Shown here: positions 1 through 8,151 of the stretch, one piece after another
How the letters are laid out: each line of letters starts with the position of its first letter
Position numbering within the stretch: the stretch's first letter is position 1
Assembly: GCA_965363755.1 (NCBI GenBank)
Contig: CBDTVL010000028.1
Location: 1 to 23,868, forward strand
Origin: JL08 sp965363755
Lineage (GTDB): Bacteria > Pseudomonadota > Alphaproteobacteria > Rhodobacterales > Rhodobacteraceae
Length of the DNA stretch: 23,868 nt
Direction: 5' to 3'
Program-made: the position numbers and the translations under genes
The notes under the pieces: generated by a model
Database searches by the model: none
The model's input: the letters and a program-made list of their open reading frames with translations, nothing else
Told to the model about the DNA's origin: nothing

Positions 1-636
1 CTCAAGATGCCGTTTGTCGTGCATGGGCGGTCGAGCGAAGTAGCGGCTGATTACAGTTGGCTGGACGTCAACAGCAAACGTGCGCTGGAAAGAGCAACGC
101 AGTTTCTGCTGGATCTGGGTCACACGCGCATTGGGTTGGTCAACGGGCTGGAGTGGATGGATTTCGCTCTAAGGCGCCGCAAAGGATATCTCGCGGCATT
201 GGCAGCGTGTCAAATCGCGGCAGATGACGCCCTGATGCGCTCCTCTGAAATGACCGAGTCCTATGGTTATGTCTCTGCAACAGAAATGCTGGCAATTGAT
301 GATCCGGCTACGGCGTTCATTGCAGCCTCTATCGTGCCGGCGCTTGGTATTCGTCGCGCCGTTGAAGAGCGCGGACTGCGTATTGGCAAGGATGTTTCAA
401 TCATCTGCTTTGATGATCAGATTTCATATCTATCCAACGGCGATCGCGAGCCGATTTATACAGCACCGCGGTCATCTGTCCGTGCTGCGGGCCGACAATG
501 TGCACGCATGCTGATTGAGCAGATCCAGTCCCCCGGCAACGGTCCTCAGCATGAGCTTTGGGAGGCCGATCTGGTCCTTGGACAATCGACCGGGCCCGCC
601 CCGGCCAAACGCCCTAAACCGGCAGGAGGCACCTGA
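1..636 (+). CDS. LacI-family transcriptional regulator, 3' part (5' end outside window)
   Basis: The reading frame is open from base 1, so the gene begins before the window; the helix-turn-helix half is missing and only about 211 residues of the effector-binding half are present. The visible part fits the periplasmic-binding-protein-like sensor domain of LacI/GalR repressors: an early VVHGR stretch, the RATQFLLDLGH segment, and near residues 130-140 the DVSIICFDD motif (family form DVSVIGFDD). It would bind a sugar effector and control transcription in the cytoplasm. Its stop overlaps the start of the GH1 beta-glucosidase gene by one base (TGATG), so the two are almost certainly co-transcribed and the regulator probably controls beta-glucoside use. 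The effector cannot be read from the sequence. The family call is firm; the substrate link is inference from position. Confidence 0.9.
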   Translation, partial: LKMPFVVHGRSSEVAADYSWLDVNSKRALERATQFLLDLGHTRIGLVNGLEWMDFALRRRKGYLAALAACQIAADDALMRSSEMTESYGYVSATEMLAIDDPATAFIAASIVPALGIRRAVEERGLRIGKDVSIICFDDQISYLSNGDREPIYTAPRSSVRAAGRQCARMLIEQIQSPGNGPQHELWEADLVLGQSTGPAPAKRPKPAGGT

Positions 637-1949
637 TGAATTTCAACCGTTCCGATTTTCCGGAAGGTTTCCAGTTTGCCGCCGCAACCTCCAGCTACCA
701 AATCGAAGGCCACAGCTTTGGCGGTGCGGGAACAACCCACTGGGACACGTTTGCGGCCACGCCGGGCAATGTCGTGCGGGCAGAAAACGGCGCTATTGCC
801 TGTGATCACTATCACCGCATGGATGAAGACCTTGATCTGATGCAGGCGGCTGGGCTTGATGCCTATCGGTTTTCCACAAGTTGGGCGCGGGTAATACCTG
901 ACGGTCGCGGGGCGCCGAACCCAGAGGGGTTGGATTTCTATGATCGGTTGGTTGATGGGCTGCTGGCGCGCGATCTCAACCCCATGGTGACACTGTACCA
1001 CTGGGAACTGCCGGCCCCGCTGGCTGATTTGGGCGGCTGGCGCAACCCGGACATCGCCCATTGGTTCGCCGATTTCGCAACCATTCTGATGAAACGTATC
1101 GGCGACCGGGTTTACAGTGTGGCCCCGATCAACGAGCCATGGTGCGTTGGCTGGTTGTCTCATTTCATGGGCCAGCACGCCCCCGGACTACGGGACATTC
1201 GCGCAACCGCCCATGCGATGCACCATATACTGACGGCGCATGGCACAGCTATTCAGGCGATGCGTGCATTGGGCGTCAAAAACCTTGGTGCCGTGTGCAA
1301 TTTTGAATACGCGCATCCGGCGGATGATACACCCGCCGCGCACCATGCCGCGCAAACCTACGATGGGTATTACAACCGCTTTTTCCTCGGCGGACTTTTC
1401 AAACGGGCTTATCCCGACGATGTGCTTGCCGGGCTGGAACCCCATTTATCCAAAGGCTGGGCCGCGGATTTTGACCTGATCGGCCAGCCACTCGATTGGT
1501 TTGGTCTGAATTATTACACGTGCACACGGATCGCCCCGGATAAAGGCCCATGGCCCGCACTGAAAGAGGTGCCCGGCCCCCTACCCAAAACCGAGATGGG
1601 CTGGGAAGTCTATCCGGAAGGCCTTTTTCATTTTCTGACTTGGACCCATAAAAACTACACCAAAGGACTGCCACTTTATGTGACCGAAAACGGTATGGCC
1701 AACGACGATGTTGTGGGTCGACCGGATAGCGCCAGGATTGACTATCTTAATCAGCATATCGCAGCCGCACATCGCGCCATGCAGGCCGGCGTTCCCCTTA
1801 GCGGGTATACGATTTGGTCGCTTCTCGACAACTACGAATGGGCACTTGGGTACGCCAAAAGGTTTGGTCTTGTGCACGTTGATTTTGACACGTTGGCGCG
1901 CACACCCAAGGCATCATATCACGCGCTTGCCGCGGCATTGGCACGGTAA
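636..1949 (+). CDS. GH1 beta-glucosidase
   Basis: This is a cytoplasmic glycoside hydrolase family 1 retaining enzyme that removes terminal beta-linked glucose (or a related sugar) from short glucosides. The 437 residues match the usual length for bacterial members. Visible landmarks in order are YQIEG (21-25, glycone-binding Gln22), YHWELP (121-126), the acid/base glutamate in NEPW (Glu167), the nucleophile in VTENG (Glu351) and the late WSLLDNYEWALGY block typical of the family. No signal peptide is present. The start is the ATG overlapping the regulator's TGA, preceded by a strong AGGAGG at 624-629 with 6-base spacing. It is co-transcribed with the LacI-type regulator. GH1 also includes beta-galactosidases and phospho-beta-glucosidases; exact specificity is not decided here. 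Confidence 0.95.
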   Translation: MNFNRSDFPEGFQFAAATSSYQIEGHSFGGAGTTHWDTFAATPGNVVRAENGAIACDHYHRMDEDLDLMQAAGLDAYRFSTSWARVIPDGRGAPNPEGLDFYDRLVDGLLARDLNPMVTLYHWELPAPLADLGGWRNPDIAHWFADFATILMKRIGDRVYSVAPINEPWCVGWLSHFMGQHAPGLRDIRATAHAMHHILTAHGTAIQAMRALGVKNLGAVCNFEYAHPADDTPAAHHAAQTYDGYYNRFFLGGLFKRAYPDDVLAGLEPHLSKGWAADFDLIGQPLDWFGLNYYTCTRIAPDKGPWPALKEVPGPLPKTEMGWEVYPEGLFHFLTWTHKNYTKGLPLYVTENGMANDDVVGRPDSARIDYLNQHIAAAHRAMQAGVPLSGYTIWSLLDNYEWALGYAKRFGLVHVDFDTLARTPKASYHALAAALAR

Positions 1950-2076
1950 CGCGCGCTCAGAAAGCGTCTGCCTTCTTTCCCGGTGCAGACCCAAATGATG
2001 TTGTTAGGCGGCGTCCGCATGCACCTGTGTTATAGTTCTTTCACGCATTGAATTTGAACTATTTTGGGGCAAATAT

Positions 2077-3216
2077 ATGAGGATTGCAGCTTTCAACGTC
2101 GAAAATTTATTCGACCGGCCAAAGGCGTTTAATCGAGAGCAACCGCCGGAGCGGCTCAAAGCGCTGGGAGACCACGCGGCGCTTAATAAACTGTTTGAGC
2201 GCAGCAGTTATTCAGCGGCGGCCAAAGCCCAAATGTTGACACTTATGGAAGACCTCGGGGTTCTGAATGATGACATTGGGCGTCTTGTCATCCTCTGGAA
2301 GATCCGTGGCAACCTTATTCGGCGGCCGCGAGATCGAAGCAAGCCGCGTGAAATTGTTGCCGACGGGCGCGATGATTGAGTCGGTTGGTGCGAGCTTCGC
2401 ACTGCCGCGGTCAATGAAATCGCGATCCAGAACACAGGCCGGGTGATGCGCGATCTGGACGCCGACATTCTCGCCATCGTCGAGGCCGAGAGTCGACCGG
2501 TCCTGATCGAAATGAACAGGTTCATTCTGACAGAGGTCGGGGGCACTCCTTATCCCAACATTATGATCATCGACGGCAATGATCTGCGCGGGATCGATGT
2601 CGGAATTATGACAAAAGACGGATTTCCCATCGGCACGATGCGCAGCCATGTCCATGATCTAAAGCCGAATGGAAAACCTGTGTTCAGCCGCGATTGCCCG
2701 GAATATCAGGTCGCGACACCATCAGGTAAAACAATCTGGGTGCTGCCCAATCATTTCAAAAGCAAATTCGGCGGGAACGATGCCGGCAGTCAGGCAAAAC
2801 GACGCGCTCAATCAGAGGCCGTCGCTGCAATCTATCAACGTCTGCGCACTGCAGGCGAAGAGCTCATCGCTGTACTCGGAGACTTCAACGACACTCCCGA
2901 CAGCCTGCCTCTGCAATCTTTGCTGTCAAGTGAGCTGAAAGATGCGTCCGAGCATCCGGCATTCACTGACTTCGAGTTTTTGGCGAACAACAGAAATTTA
3001 GGAACCGGCACATTCGGCTTGGGCAACGATGCAAACAAGATTGACTATTTGCTCCTGTCGCCTGCGCTGTTCGACAAAATGACCAATGGCGGTATCTTCC
3101 GCAAAGGGGCGTGGCCCGGCAGCCGCCCCAAACGCTGGGAAGTCTATCCCGCACTCACCCGGAAACTCCACGCTGCATCTGATCACCACGCAATCTTTGC
3201 AGATTTTGACCTGTGA
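2077..3216 (+). pseudogene. Endonuclease/exonuclease/phosphatase-family gene interrupted by one in-frame TGA
   Basis: The frame starting at 2077 is open to 3216 except for one TGA at 2377-2379 (codon 101); read through, it would give 379 residues. Family motifs lie on both sides of the stop: FNVENLF at the N-terminus, then IVEAES (metal-binding Glu), GDFNDTP (catalytic Asp/Asn) and the terminal SDHHAIFADFDL (the SDH motif). The sequence around the stop reads DD-stop-VGWCELR, and a single TGG to TGA change would explain it. Members are Mg2+-dependent phosphodiesterases acting on nucleic acids or other phosphoesters; the substrate here is unknown. No frameshift is visible, so the mutation may be recent, a sequencing error, or a real readthrough site. 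Restart at ATG 2443 would lack the N-terminal motif. It converges on the dehydratase gene with 41 bases between. Confidence 0.8.
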
Positions 3217-3257
3217 AATGCCTGGGGTGCCGCGCCCGAACTACCTTAGCGCAACTG

Positions 3258-4361
3258 TCACGACACTTCGCTGATCTGATAGGCAGAGCGCGCCAGCCAT
3301 TCCGGATTGATCTCGACGCCCCAACCCGGGGCGTCCGTAACACGGGCGTGCCCGTCTTCGACCTCATAGGGCGACTGAACAAATAACCCGTCTTGCCACG
3401 GATAATAGTCTGCCCCCTCGATAGAGAATTCCAGATATTTACCAGCATTGGGAATCGCCCTTAGCAGATGCATCGTGAACAGGGTCACTAAAGACAGGTT
3501 GGCGCAATGTGGTGTGACCGGAATGCGTGCAGCCTCGGCCATTTTGACAACCCGCATCGTCCGAGACAGGCCACCAAGGTACAGGATATCGGGCTGCACA
3601 ATATCAACTGCGCGCATGTCAATCATGCGACGCCACGTGATTAGATCACAGTCCTGTTCGCCCCCGGTGACATCGATCTCCAAAGAGTCGGTCACCTGTT
3701 TGGTCTGCTCCAGCTCCCAATAGGGACAAGGCTCTTCATAATGGCAAAACCCGTTGTCCTCCAGCATGTGGCCGACTTCAATCGCACGCAGCGCTGAGTA
3801 ACAACTGTTGGCGTCAATCAGCAGATCAACGTCATCACCCATCTCGCGACGCATGGTTGGAATTATCTCTTCTGTCCGGCCCGGCCACTCGTCAACATCG
3901 CGACCTACCTCTGCTCCTGCGCGGACTTTGAATGCATCAAAGCCTTTTGTGTCGCGCAGGCGTTTAAGGCGCGCGGCCTCGTCTTTTGGCGTAATGTCGC
4001 GCTTCATCGACGAGGCATAGGCGCGGATCAGACCGGGTGAGCCGCCCAATAACTCGGCCACCGATTTTCCTTGCTGTTTACCGCGCATATCCCAGATCGC
4101 AGTGTCCAGACCTGCCATCGCGCGGCGCAGGTATGAGCCCGGGAACTTGTGCTCGCGCTCTGTCACGATATCCAGCAGATCGTCCAGATCAGCCGTGTCC
4201 TGCCCCAACGTCCACGGTGCCACCTGACGGTGCAGAACCTGCGCTGTGATGTCCGAATGATAGGTCGAAACCTGCCCCCAGCCCTGAGACCCATCTTGGG
4301 CAGTAACGCGCACAAACCCGACAAAGGGATTGCTGAAAGTCTCAATGCTTTTGATCTTCAT
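3258..4361 (-). CDS. Enolase-superfamily dehydratase (mandelate racemase type)
   Basis: This 367-residue protein has the two-domain enolase-superfamily layout: an N-terminal capping domain to about residue 120, then the TIM-barrel. Predicted Mg2+ ligands are Asp183 (LIDANS), Glu209 (YEEP) and Glu235 (GGEQD). An Asp258/His285 pair is spaced 27 residues apart, exactly as the mandelate racemase Asp270-His297 dyad, which places it in that subgroup and predicts an acid-sugar dehydratase. The first catalytic-loop motif is Lys145-Val-Arg147, not the usual Lys-x-Lys. The ATG at 4361 is preceded by AAGGGA with about 7-base spacing. It lies 11 bases downstream of the GMC oxidoreductase gene on the same strand, so the two form an operon, probably oxidising and then dehydrating a sugar-derived acid. 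The substrate is not determined. Confidence 0.9.
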   Translation of the reverse strand: MKIKSIETFSNPFVGFVRVTAQDGSQGWGQVSTYHSDITAQVLHRQVAPWTLGQDTADLDDLLDIVTEREHKFPGSYLRRAMAGLDTAIWDMRGKQQGKSVAELLGGSPGLIRAYASSMKRDITPKDEAARLKRLRDTKGFDAFKVRAGAEVGRDVDEWPGRTEEIIPTMRREMGDDVDLLIDANSCYSALRAIEVGHMLEDNGFCHYEEPCPYWELEQTKQVTDSLEIDVTGGEQDCDLITWRRMIDMRAVDIVQPDILYLGGLSRTMRVVKMAEAARIPVTPHCANLSLVTLFTMHLLRAIPNAGKYLEFSIEGADYYPWQDGLFVQSPYEVEDGHARVTDAPGWGVEINPEWLARSAYQISEVS

Positions 4362-4372
4362 CTCGGGTCCCT

Positions 4373-6022
4373 TTACAGCCGTGCATCTTCGCGAATTAGA
4401 TCAGATGCCCTTTCGCCAACCATGATAGCGGGCGCATTGGTGTTTCCCGTCGGAATTGTGGGGAAGATTGAGGCATCCGCAACCCGCAAACCGTCAATCC
4501 CGTGAACGCGTAACCGTTTATCCACCACCGATGTCGACAGGTCGCGACCCATCCGGCAGGTGCAGCATTGATGGAACACTGTCCATGATTTCTGACGAAT
4601 AAACGCGCTCAGATCTTCATCTGAGGTCAACGTCGGCCCCGGGGCAAGTTCAGCTTCGATGACCGACCTAAATGCGGGTGTCTCAGCGATGGTTCGCATC
4701 AGCCTGATCCCCGCCAGCATCATGTCTTGGTCATATTGGGTCGACAGATAGTTGGCATGTATTTCAGGCGGTTCATTCGGATCAGAAGATCGGATCTGAA
4801 GATGCCCAACGCTGGTCGGCTTGCAGGGATTGAACCCCAGTTGAAAACCGGAAAACGCATCGGGTGCCATTAGCGGACGCGTGCCAACTGGCGCCCGGGA
4901 ATAACTGACAGGCGAGAAATAAAGCTGCAGATCGGGCTGTTTTGCCCCGTCCATGACACGAACAAAACCACCGCCCTGATTGAGGCTCATCGATAGCGGC
5001 CCTTTTCGGGTCAGCACATATTGCAGGCCAGCCTTCAGCTTGCCAAACCACGGACCCAATTCTTGGTTCAGGCTGGGAACCCGCGCGTGATACAGGTTAT
5101 CCGAGCCCAGATGATCCTGAAGGTTGCGCCCGACCTGTTCGGAACCCTGTACAATCTCGATCTCGTGCTGCCGCAACAGTGCTGGGGGGCCGATACCAGA
5201 CAGCTGCAAAAGCTGCGGGGAATTGATCGCGCCGCCGCACAAGACCACTTCTCGACGGGCCTGCGCCACTTTGATTTGGCCGTTTTGACTGTATTCGACG
5301 CCAACGGCGCGTTTCCCTTCAATCACCACACGGTTGACATGCGCGCGGGTCTGGATGTCCAGATTATGTCGCCTCCGAGCCGGCTTGAGATAGCTGCCTG
5401 CAGTTGATGCCCGCAAGCCGTTCTTGGTTGTGATCTGATAGCAGGCCGCCCCCTCCATATCAGCGCCGTTATAGTCGGGGTTGGTCGGAATCCCGGCCTG
5501 TTTGCTGGCCTCAAGGTAGGTTCGGGTAAGCGGGTGAATATCTTGCGAAACATCATGCACAGGCAATGGCCCACCGCTGCCCCGTTGATCATCAGCAGGC
5601 CCGTCCCAATCTTCGATTCGGCGGAAAAGCGGGGCCACGTCCTGCCAACCCCAGCCCGGTGCAACTGTCGCCCAGTCGTCATAGTCGCCCGGATGGCCAC
5701 GCACATAGACCAACGCATTTATGGAACTGGAGCCCCCCAAAACCTTGCCGCGCGGCCAATACATTTGAAGCCCCTCGCGGTGTGGGTCCGGCTCTGTCAC
5801 ATATTTCCAATTGACCTTCTCATCATAGAATATCTTTCCATATCCAATTGGAACGCGGATCCAGAAATTCAGGTCTGAGCCGCCGGCCTCAAGCATTAGA
5901 ACCGAGAATTTCCCATCTTCGGTCAGGCGATTTGCCAGCACAGACCCGGCCGATCCTGCGCCCACAATCACATAGTCGTACGCGTTCAATTTGTTCATCT
6001 GCCTTGCTGCGTCCAAAGACAT
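4373..6022 (-). CDS. GMC-family FAD oxidoreductase (choline dehydrogenase-like)
   Basis: A 549-residue glucose-methanol-choline family flavoenzyme that oxidises an alcohol group to an aldehyde, ketone or lactone. The FAD-binding GAGSAG sits at 21-26, GMC signature 1 (RGKVLGGSSSIN) at 91-102, signature 2 (GGAINSPQLLQLSGIG) at 263-278, the probable catalytic His484 in FHQCCTCRMG, and its partner Asn527 in TGNTNAPA. The His-Asn pair is the choline dehydrogenase/oxidase-like form. No signal peptide or membrane anchor is seen. The start may be the ATG at 6022 or the in-frame ATG at 5998 (541 residues); neither has an ideal ribosome-binding site. It is transcribed ahead of the dehydratase gene, so a polyol, sugar or sugar acid is a likelier substrate than choline; no betaine aldehyde dehydrogenase or BetI gene is nearby. 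The family is certain, the substrate unknown. Confidence 0.93.
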   Translation of the reverse strand: MSLDAARQMNKLNAYDYVIVGAGSAGSVLANRLTEDGKFSVLMLEAGGSDLNFWIRVPIGYGKIFYDEKVNWKYVTEPDPHREGLQMYWPRGKVLGGSSSINALVYVRGHPGDYDDWATVAPGWGWQDVAPLFRRIEDWDGPADDQRGSGGPLPVHDVSQDIHPLTRTYLEASKQAGIPTNPDYNGADMEGAACYQITTKNGLRASTAGSYLKPARRRHNLDIQTRAHVNRVVIEGKRAVGVEYSQNGQIKVAQARREVVLCGGAINSPQLLQLSGIGPPALLRQHEIEIVQGSEQVGRNLQDHLGSDNLYHARVPSLNQELGPWFGKLKAGLQYVLTRKGPLSMSLNQGGGFVRVMDGAKQPDLQLYFSPVSYSRAPVGTRPLMAPDAFSGFQLGFNPCKPTSVGHLQIRSSDPNEPPEIHANYLSTQYDQDMMLAGIRLMRTIAETPAFRSVIEAELAPGPTLTSDEDLSAFIRQKSWTVFHQCCTCRMGRDLSTSVVDKRLRVHGIDGLRVADASIFPTIPTGNTNAPAIMVGERASDLIREDARL

Positions 6023-6046
6023 GCGTAAGCACCAACATACGGGAGT

Positions 6047-6064
6047 GCATCACGATTGTGATGC
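6047..6064. promoter_or_regulatory. Perfect 7-bp inverted repeat upstream of the GMC gene, possible operator
   Basis: GCATCAC and GTGATGC flank a GATT spacer, 25 bases before the GMC start in the 180-base gap to aroB. A perfect short dyad at this distance suits a dimeric repressor site overlapping the promoter or leader. There is no T-run, so it does not look like an intrinsic terminator. No cognate regulator gene is adjacent. Confidence 0.4.
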
Positions 6065-6202
6065 CTTAAAATGACGCAACACCGCAGTCATTCAGGTCAC
6101 ACATGACATTAAACATATGACGTTCCAGCTCCGGATTATTCCTGCCCAAGCTGGACTTTGCAATCCTAACGTTGTCGAAGATTGCAGAAAACGACAGCGC
6201 CC

Positions 6203-7315
6203 TCAGTTGCGCAATGACAAGGCGTCTTTCAGCACATCAAGAACAGCAGCGGACGGCACGTCTCTGGTGATGAACGCCTGACCAATTCCGCGAGTCAGAA
6301 CGAAGGTCAAATTGCCATCGACAACCTTTTTGTCCTGCCCCATCAACTCTAGCAACGCCGCCGCGTCCGGCAAGTCACCTTTGATATCGGCCAGATCGGT
6401 TTTCATGCCCATGTCGCGCAAATGCGCCCGCACGCGGCTCGGTTCTTCTTGCGAACACAAACCCATGCGGGCCGACAATTCGAATGCAAGCGCGCAGCCA
6501 ATTGCAACCCCCTCACCATGCAGCAACCGATCACCGTAACCAGTCGCCGCCTCAAGCGCGTGGCAGAACGTATGACCAAGATTGAGCAAGGCCCGATCCC
6601 CCTGTTCGGTTTCGTCTATCAAAACGATATCAGCCTTCATTTGAACGGAATGGCGCACCACTTCGATGCGGGCATCCATGTCACCTGTGGTCAGTGCCGG
6701 TCCGATTTTTTCCAGCCATTCAAAAAACGCCGCATCCCCTAGCAGACCATATTTGACGACTTCTCCGTAACCGGCCAGAAAGTCACGTGGGCTCAATGTG
6801 CCCAGCAGTTCGGTATCCGCAAGCACCAGCGACGGTTGATGAAATGCACCAACCAGATTTTTGCCCTGCGACGTGTTGATCCCGGTCTTTCCCCCGACCG
6901 AACTATCGACTTGAGCCAACAGTGATGTCGGTATTTGTACGAATCGAACCCCCCGCCGCAAGATTGAGGCGGCAAAACCGGCCAAATCGCCGATGACACC
7001 CCCGCCAAATGCAACAACTACGTCAGCACGCTCAATCTTCTGATCCAGAAGCCATTCCACACTTTGACTGAGGTAAGGCCAGCTTTTTGTCGCTTCACCG
7101 GGTGGCAGTGCTAGTGCCTCCATCGTAACGCCACCGGCAGCCAGCCCTGCTCTCAGCCGCTCCAGATGCAGCGACGCAACTGTTTCATCAGTAAGCACTG
7201 CAACTCTCGAACGATGCAGCAGTGGTGCGATCATTGCGCCCGCGCTGTCAATCAGACCGGGACCTATCTGGACGTCATAAGCACGCCCAGGCAGCGGTAC
7301 GGAAACTGTTTTCAT
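6203..7315 (-). CDS. aroB: 3-dehydroquinate synthase
   Basis: The second enzyme of the shikimate pathway converts DAHP to 3-dehydroquinate in the cytoplasm, using NAD+ and a divalent metal. The 370 residues are the usual length. Visible features are the NAD-binding GGGVIGDLAGF block (104-114), the IPTSLLAQVDSSVGGKTGIN stretch (128-147), and the three metal ligands Glu185 (YGEVVKYG), His248 (NLGHTFCHALE) and His266 (LLHGEGVA). It overlaps the end of aroK by four bases (ATGA, 7312-7315), so translation is probably coupled. No key residue is missing. Confidence 0.98.
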   Translation of the reverse strand: MKTVSVPLPGRAYDVQIGPGLIDSAGAMIAPLLHRSRVAVLTDETVASLHLERLRAGLAAGGVTMEALALPPGEATKSWPYLSQSVEWLLDQKIERADVVVAFGGGVIGDLAGFAASILRRGVRFVQIPTSLLAQVDSSVGGKTGINTSQGKNLVGAFHQPSLVLADTELLGTLSPRDFLAGYGEVVKYGLLGDAAFFEWLEKIGPALTTGDMDARIEVVRHSVQMKADIVLIDETEQGDRALLNLGHTFCHALEAATGYGDRLLHGEGVAIGCALAFELSARMGLCSQEEPSRVRAHLRDMGMKTDLADIKGDLPDAAALLELMGQDKKVVDGNLTFVLTRGIGQAFITRDVPSAAVLDVLKDALSLRN

Positions 7316-7908
7316 GATGGCTTCAACTCCAAAACATCTGGTCGGCTGAGCAGTGCTTCAATCACTCGATCACCCATTTTTTCAATGGAATAGCGCTTGT
7401 TCGCTTTGACCGACAGATTGGCCTGGCGATAAATCGGCCTCCGTTCTTCATAGAGTTCGGTGAGCCGGGCAAGAGGATCAGGCGTGCGCAAAAGCGGCCT
7501 AGTGTCCTTGTGCCGCACCCGGGCCCATAGCAGATCAAGGTCGGCGTCCAGCCACACTGACACGCCTTTGTCTGAGATTTCCTTGCGGTTCTGAGGTGCC
7601 AGAAAAGCTCCGCCCCCGGTTGACAGAATCCCGCGCTGTTCGACCAACAGACGTGAGATGATCTGGGATTCCTTTACCCGAAAGAAATCTTCACCGTCCC
7701 GCTCAAAAATCTCTGCGATGGTATGCGCAGCGGCAACCTCGATCTCGTGGTCGCTGTCCAGAAACGGCACGCCCAGCCTTGTTGCCAAGGCCCGCCCTAC
7801 TGCGGTTTTCCCGGCCCCCATCATACCCACCAAAACCACGGTCTTGTTCAGCTGATACTGTATTGCTCCAACGTCTTGCCGAGACATGCTATGCCTAATT
7901 TCGCTCAT
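7312..7908 (-). CDS. aroK: Shikimate kinase
   Basis: This enzyme phosphorylates shikimate to shikimate 3-phosphate with ATP. The 198 residues include a short N-terminal extension over the E. coli enzyme. The P-loop GMMGAGKT is at 28-35, the shikimate and Mg2+-binding DSD at 51-53, Arg77 in FFRVKES, the GGG motif at 98-100 and the lid arginine near 137 (DTRPLLR). The start at 7908 has no clear ribosome-binding site; an in-frame ATG at 7887 (Met8) is an alternative and loses no domain. It is the first gene of an aroK-aroB pair with a 4-base overlap and is divergent from the small membrane-protein gene at 8002. Confidence 0.97.
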   Translation of the reverse strand: MSEIRHSMSRQDVGAIQYQLNKTVVLVGMMGAGKTAVGRALATRLGVPFLDSDHEIEVAAAHTIAEIFERDGEDFFRVKESQIISRLLVEQRGILSTGGGAFLAPQNRKEISDKGVSVWLDADLDLLWARVRHKDTRPLLRTPDPLARLTELYEERRPIYRQANLSVKANKRYSIEKMGDRVIEALLSRPDVLELKPS

Positions 7909-8001
7909 TTTGTCGTGAATGACGTGATCTTACCAAAAAGGCCATATATAAGTTTTTTCAGCGGGCAAAGACCGCGGTATTTGTGTAGAATTGGGGAAGA
8001 C
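7909..8001. promoter_or_regulatory. Divergent promoter region between aroK and the xerD cluster
   Basis: This 93-base gap separates two outward-facing gene groups, so it must serve both. It holds an A/T-rich core (CCATATATAAGTTTTTTC, about 7942-7959) from which a TATATA -10-like element can be read towards aroK, and TTTTCA...TATTTG with 17-base spacing towards the plus-strand genes. None is a close consensus match, so individual boxes are not assigned. Confidence 0.4.
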
Positions 8002-8151
8002 ATGCGGCGATTGTTCAAGGCGGTGCTATACCTGAGCGTGTTTGGATTCATTGCGCTGGTTGCATATGCCTACTTGGGGCCGTTTTTTGGTGCCGATTTC
8101 TCTGCACCGCAGGTCGAAGTGAGAGAGCCGGTGATTCTGAATGCGGACTGA
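8002..8151 (+). CDS. Small single-pass membrane protein, unknown function
   Basis: This 49-residue protein starts MRRLFK, continues with one hydrophobic helix of about 20 residues (about residues 8-28) and ends with a short acidic tail. Positive residues before the helix suggest an N-in orientation with the tail in the periplasm. GGGGA lies 5-6 bases ahead of the ATG, a good ribosome-binding site. Its last 11 bases overlap the start of the 511-residue secreted-protein gene, so the two are probably translationally coupled and may act together at the membrane or in the periplasm. I do not recognise a family. The good ribosome-binding site, coding-like composition and overlap argue for a real gene. 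Confidence 0.7.
   Translation: MRRLFKAVLYLSVFGFIALVAYAYLGPFFGADFSAPQVEVREPVILNAD

Noticed and set aside
546..1178. 210-codon open frame antisense to the beta-glucosidase gene
   Set aside because: It is a shadow of a high-G+C gene with full GH1 motifs on the other strand; its translation has no recognisable domain.
2377..2379. UGA at codon 101 as a selenocysteine codon
   Set aside because: The expected residue appears to be Trp, the site is not a redox or catalytic motif, and no convincing SECIS-like hairpin directly follows it.
7723..8001. Longer N-terminus for the small membrane protein (142 residues in all)
   Set aside because: The extra part is antisense to aroK and spans the divergent promoter; the ATG at 8002 has a good ribosome-binding site.
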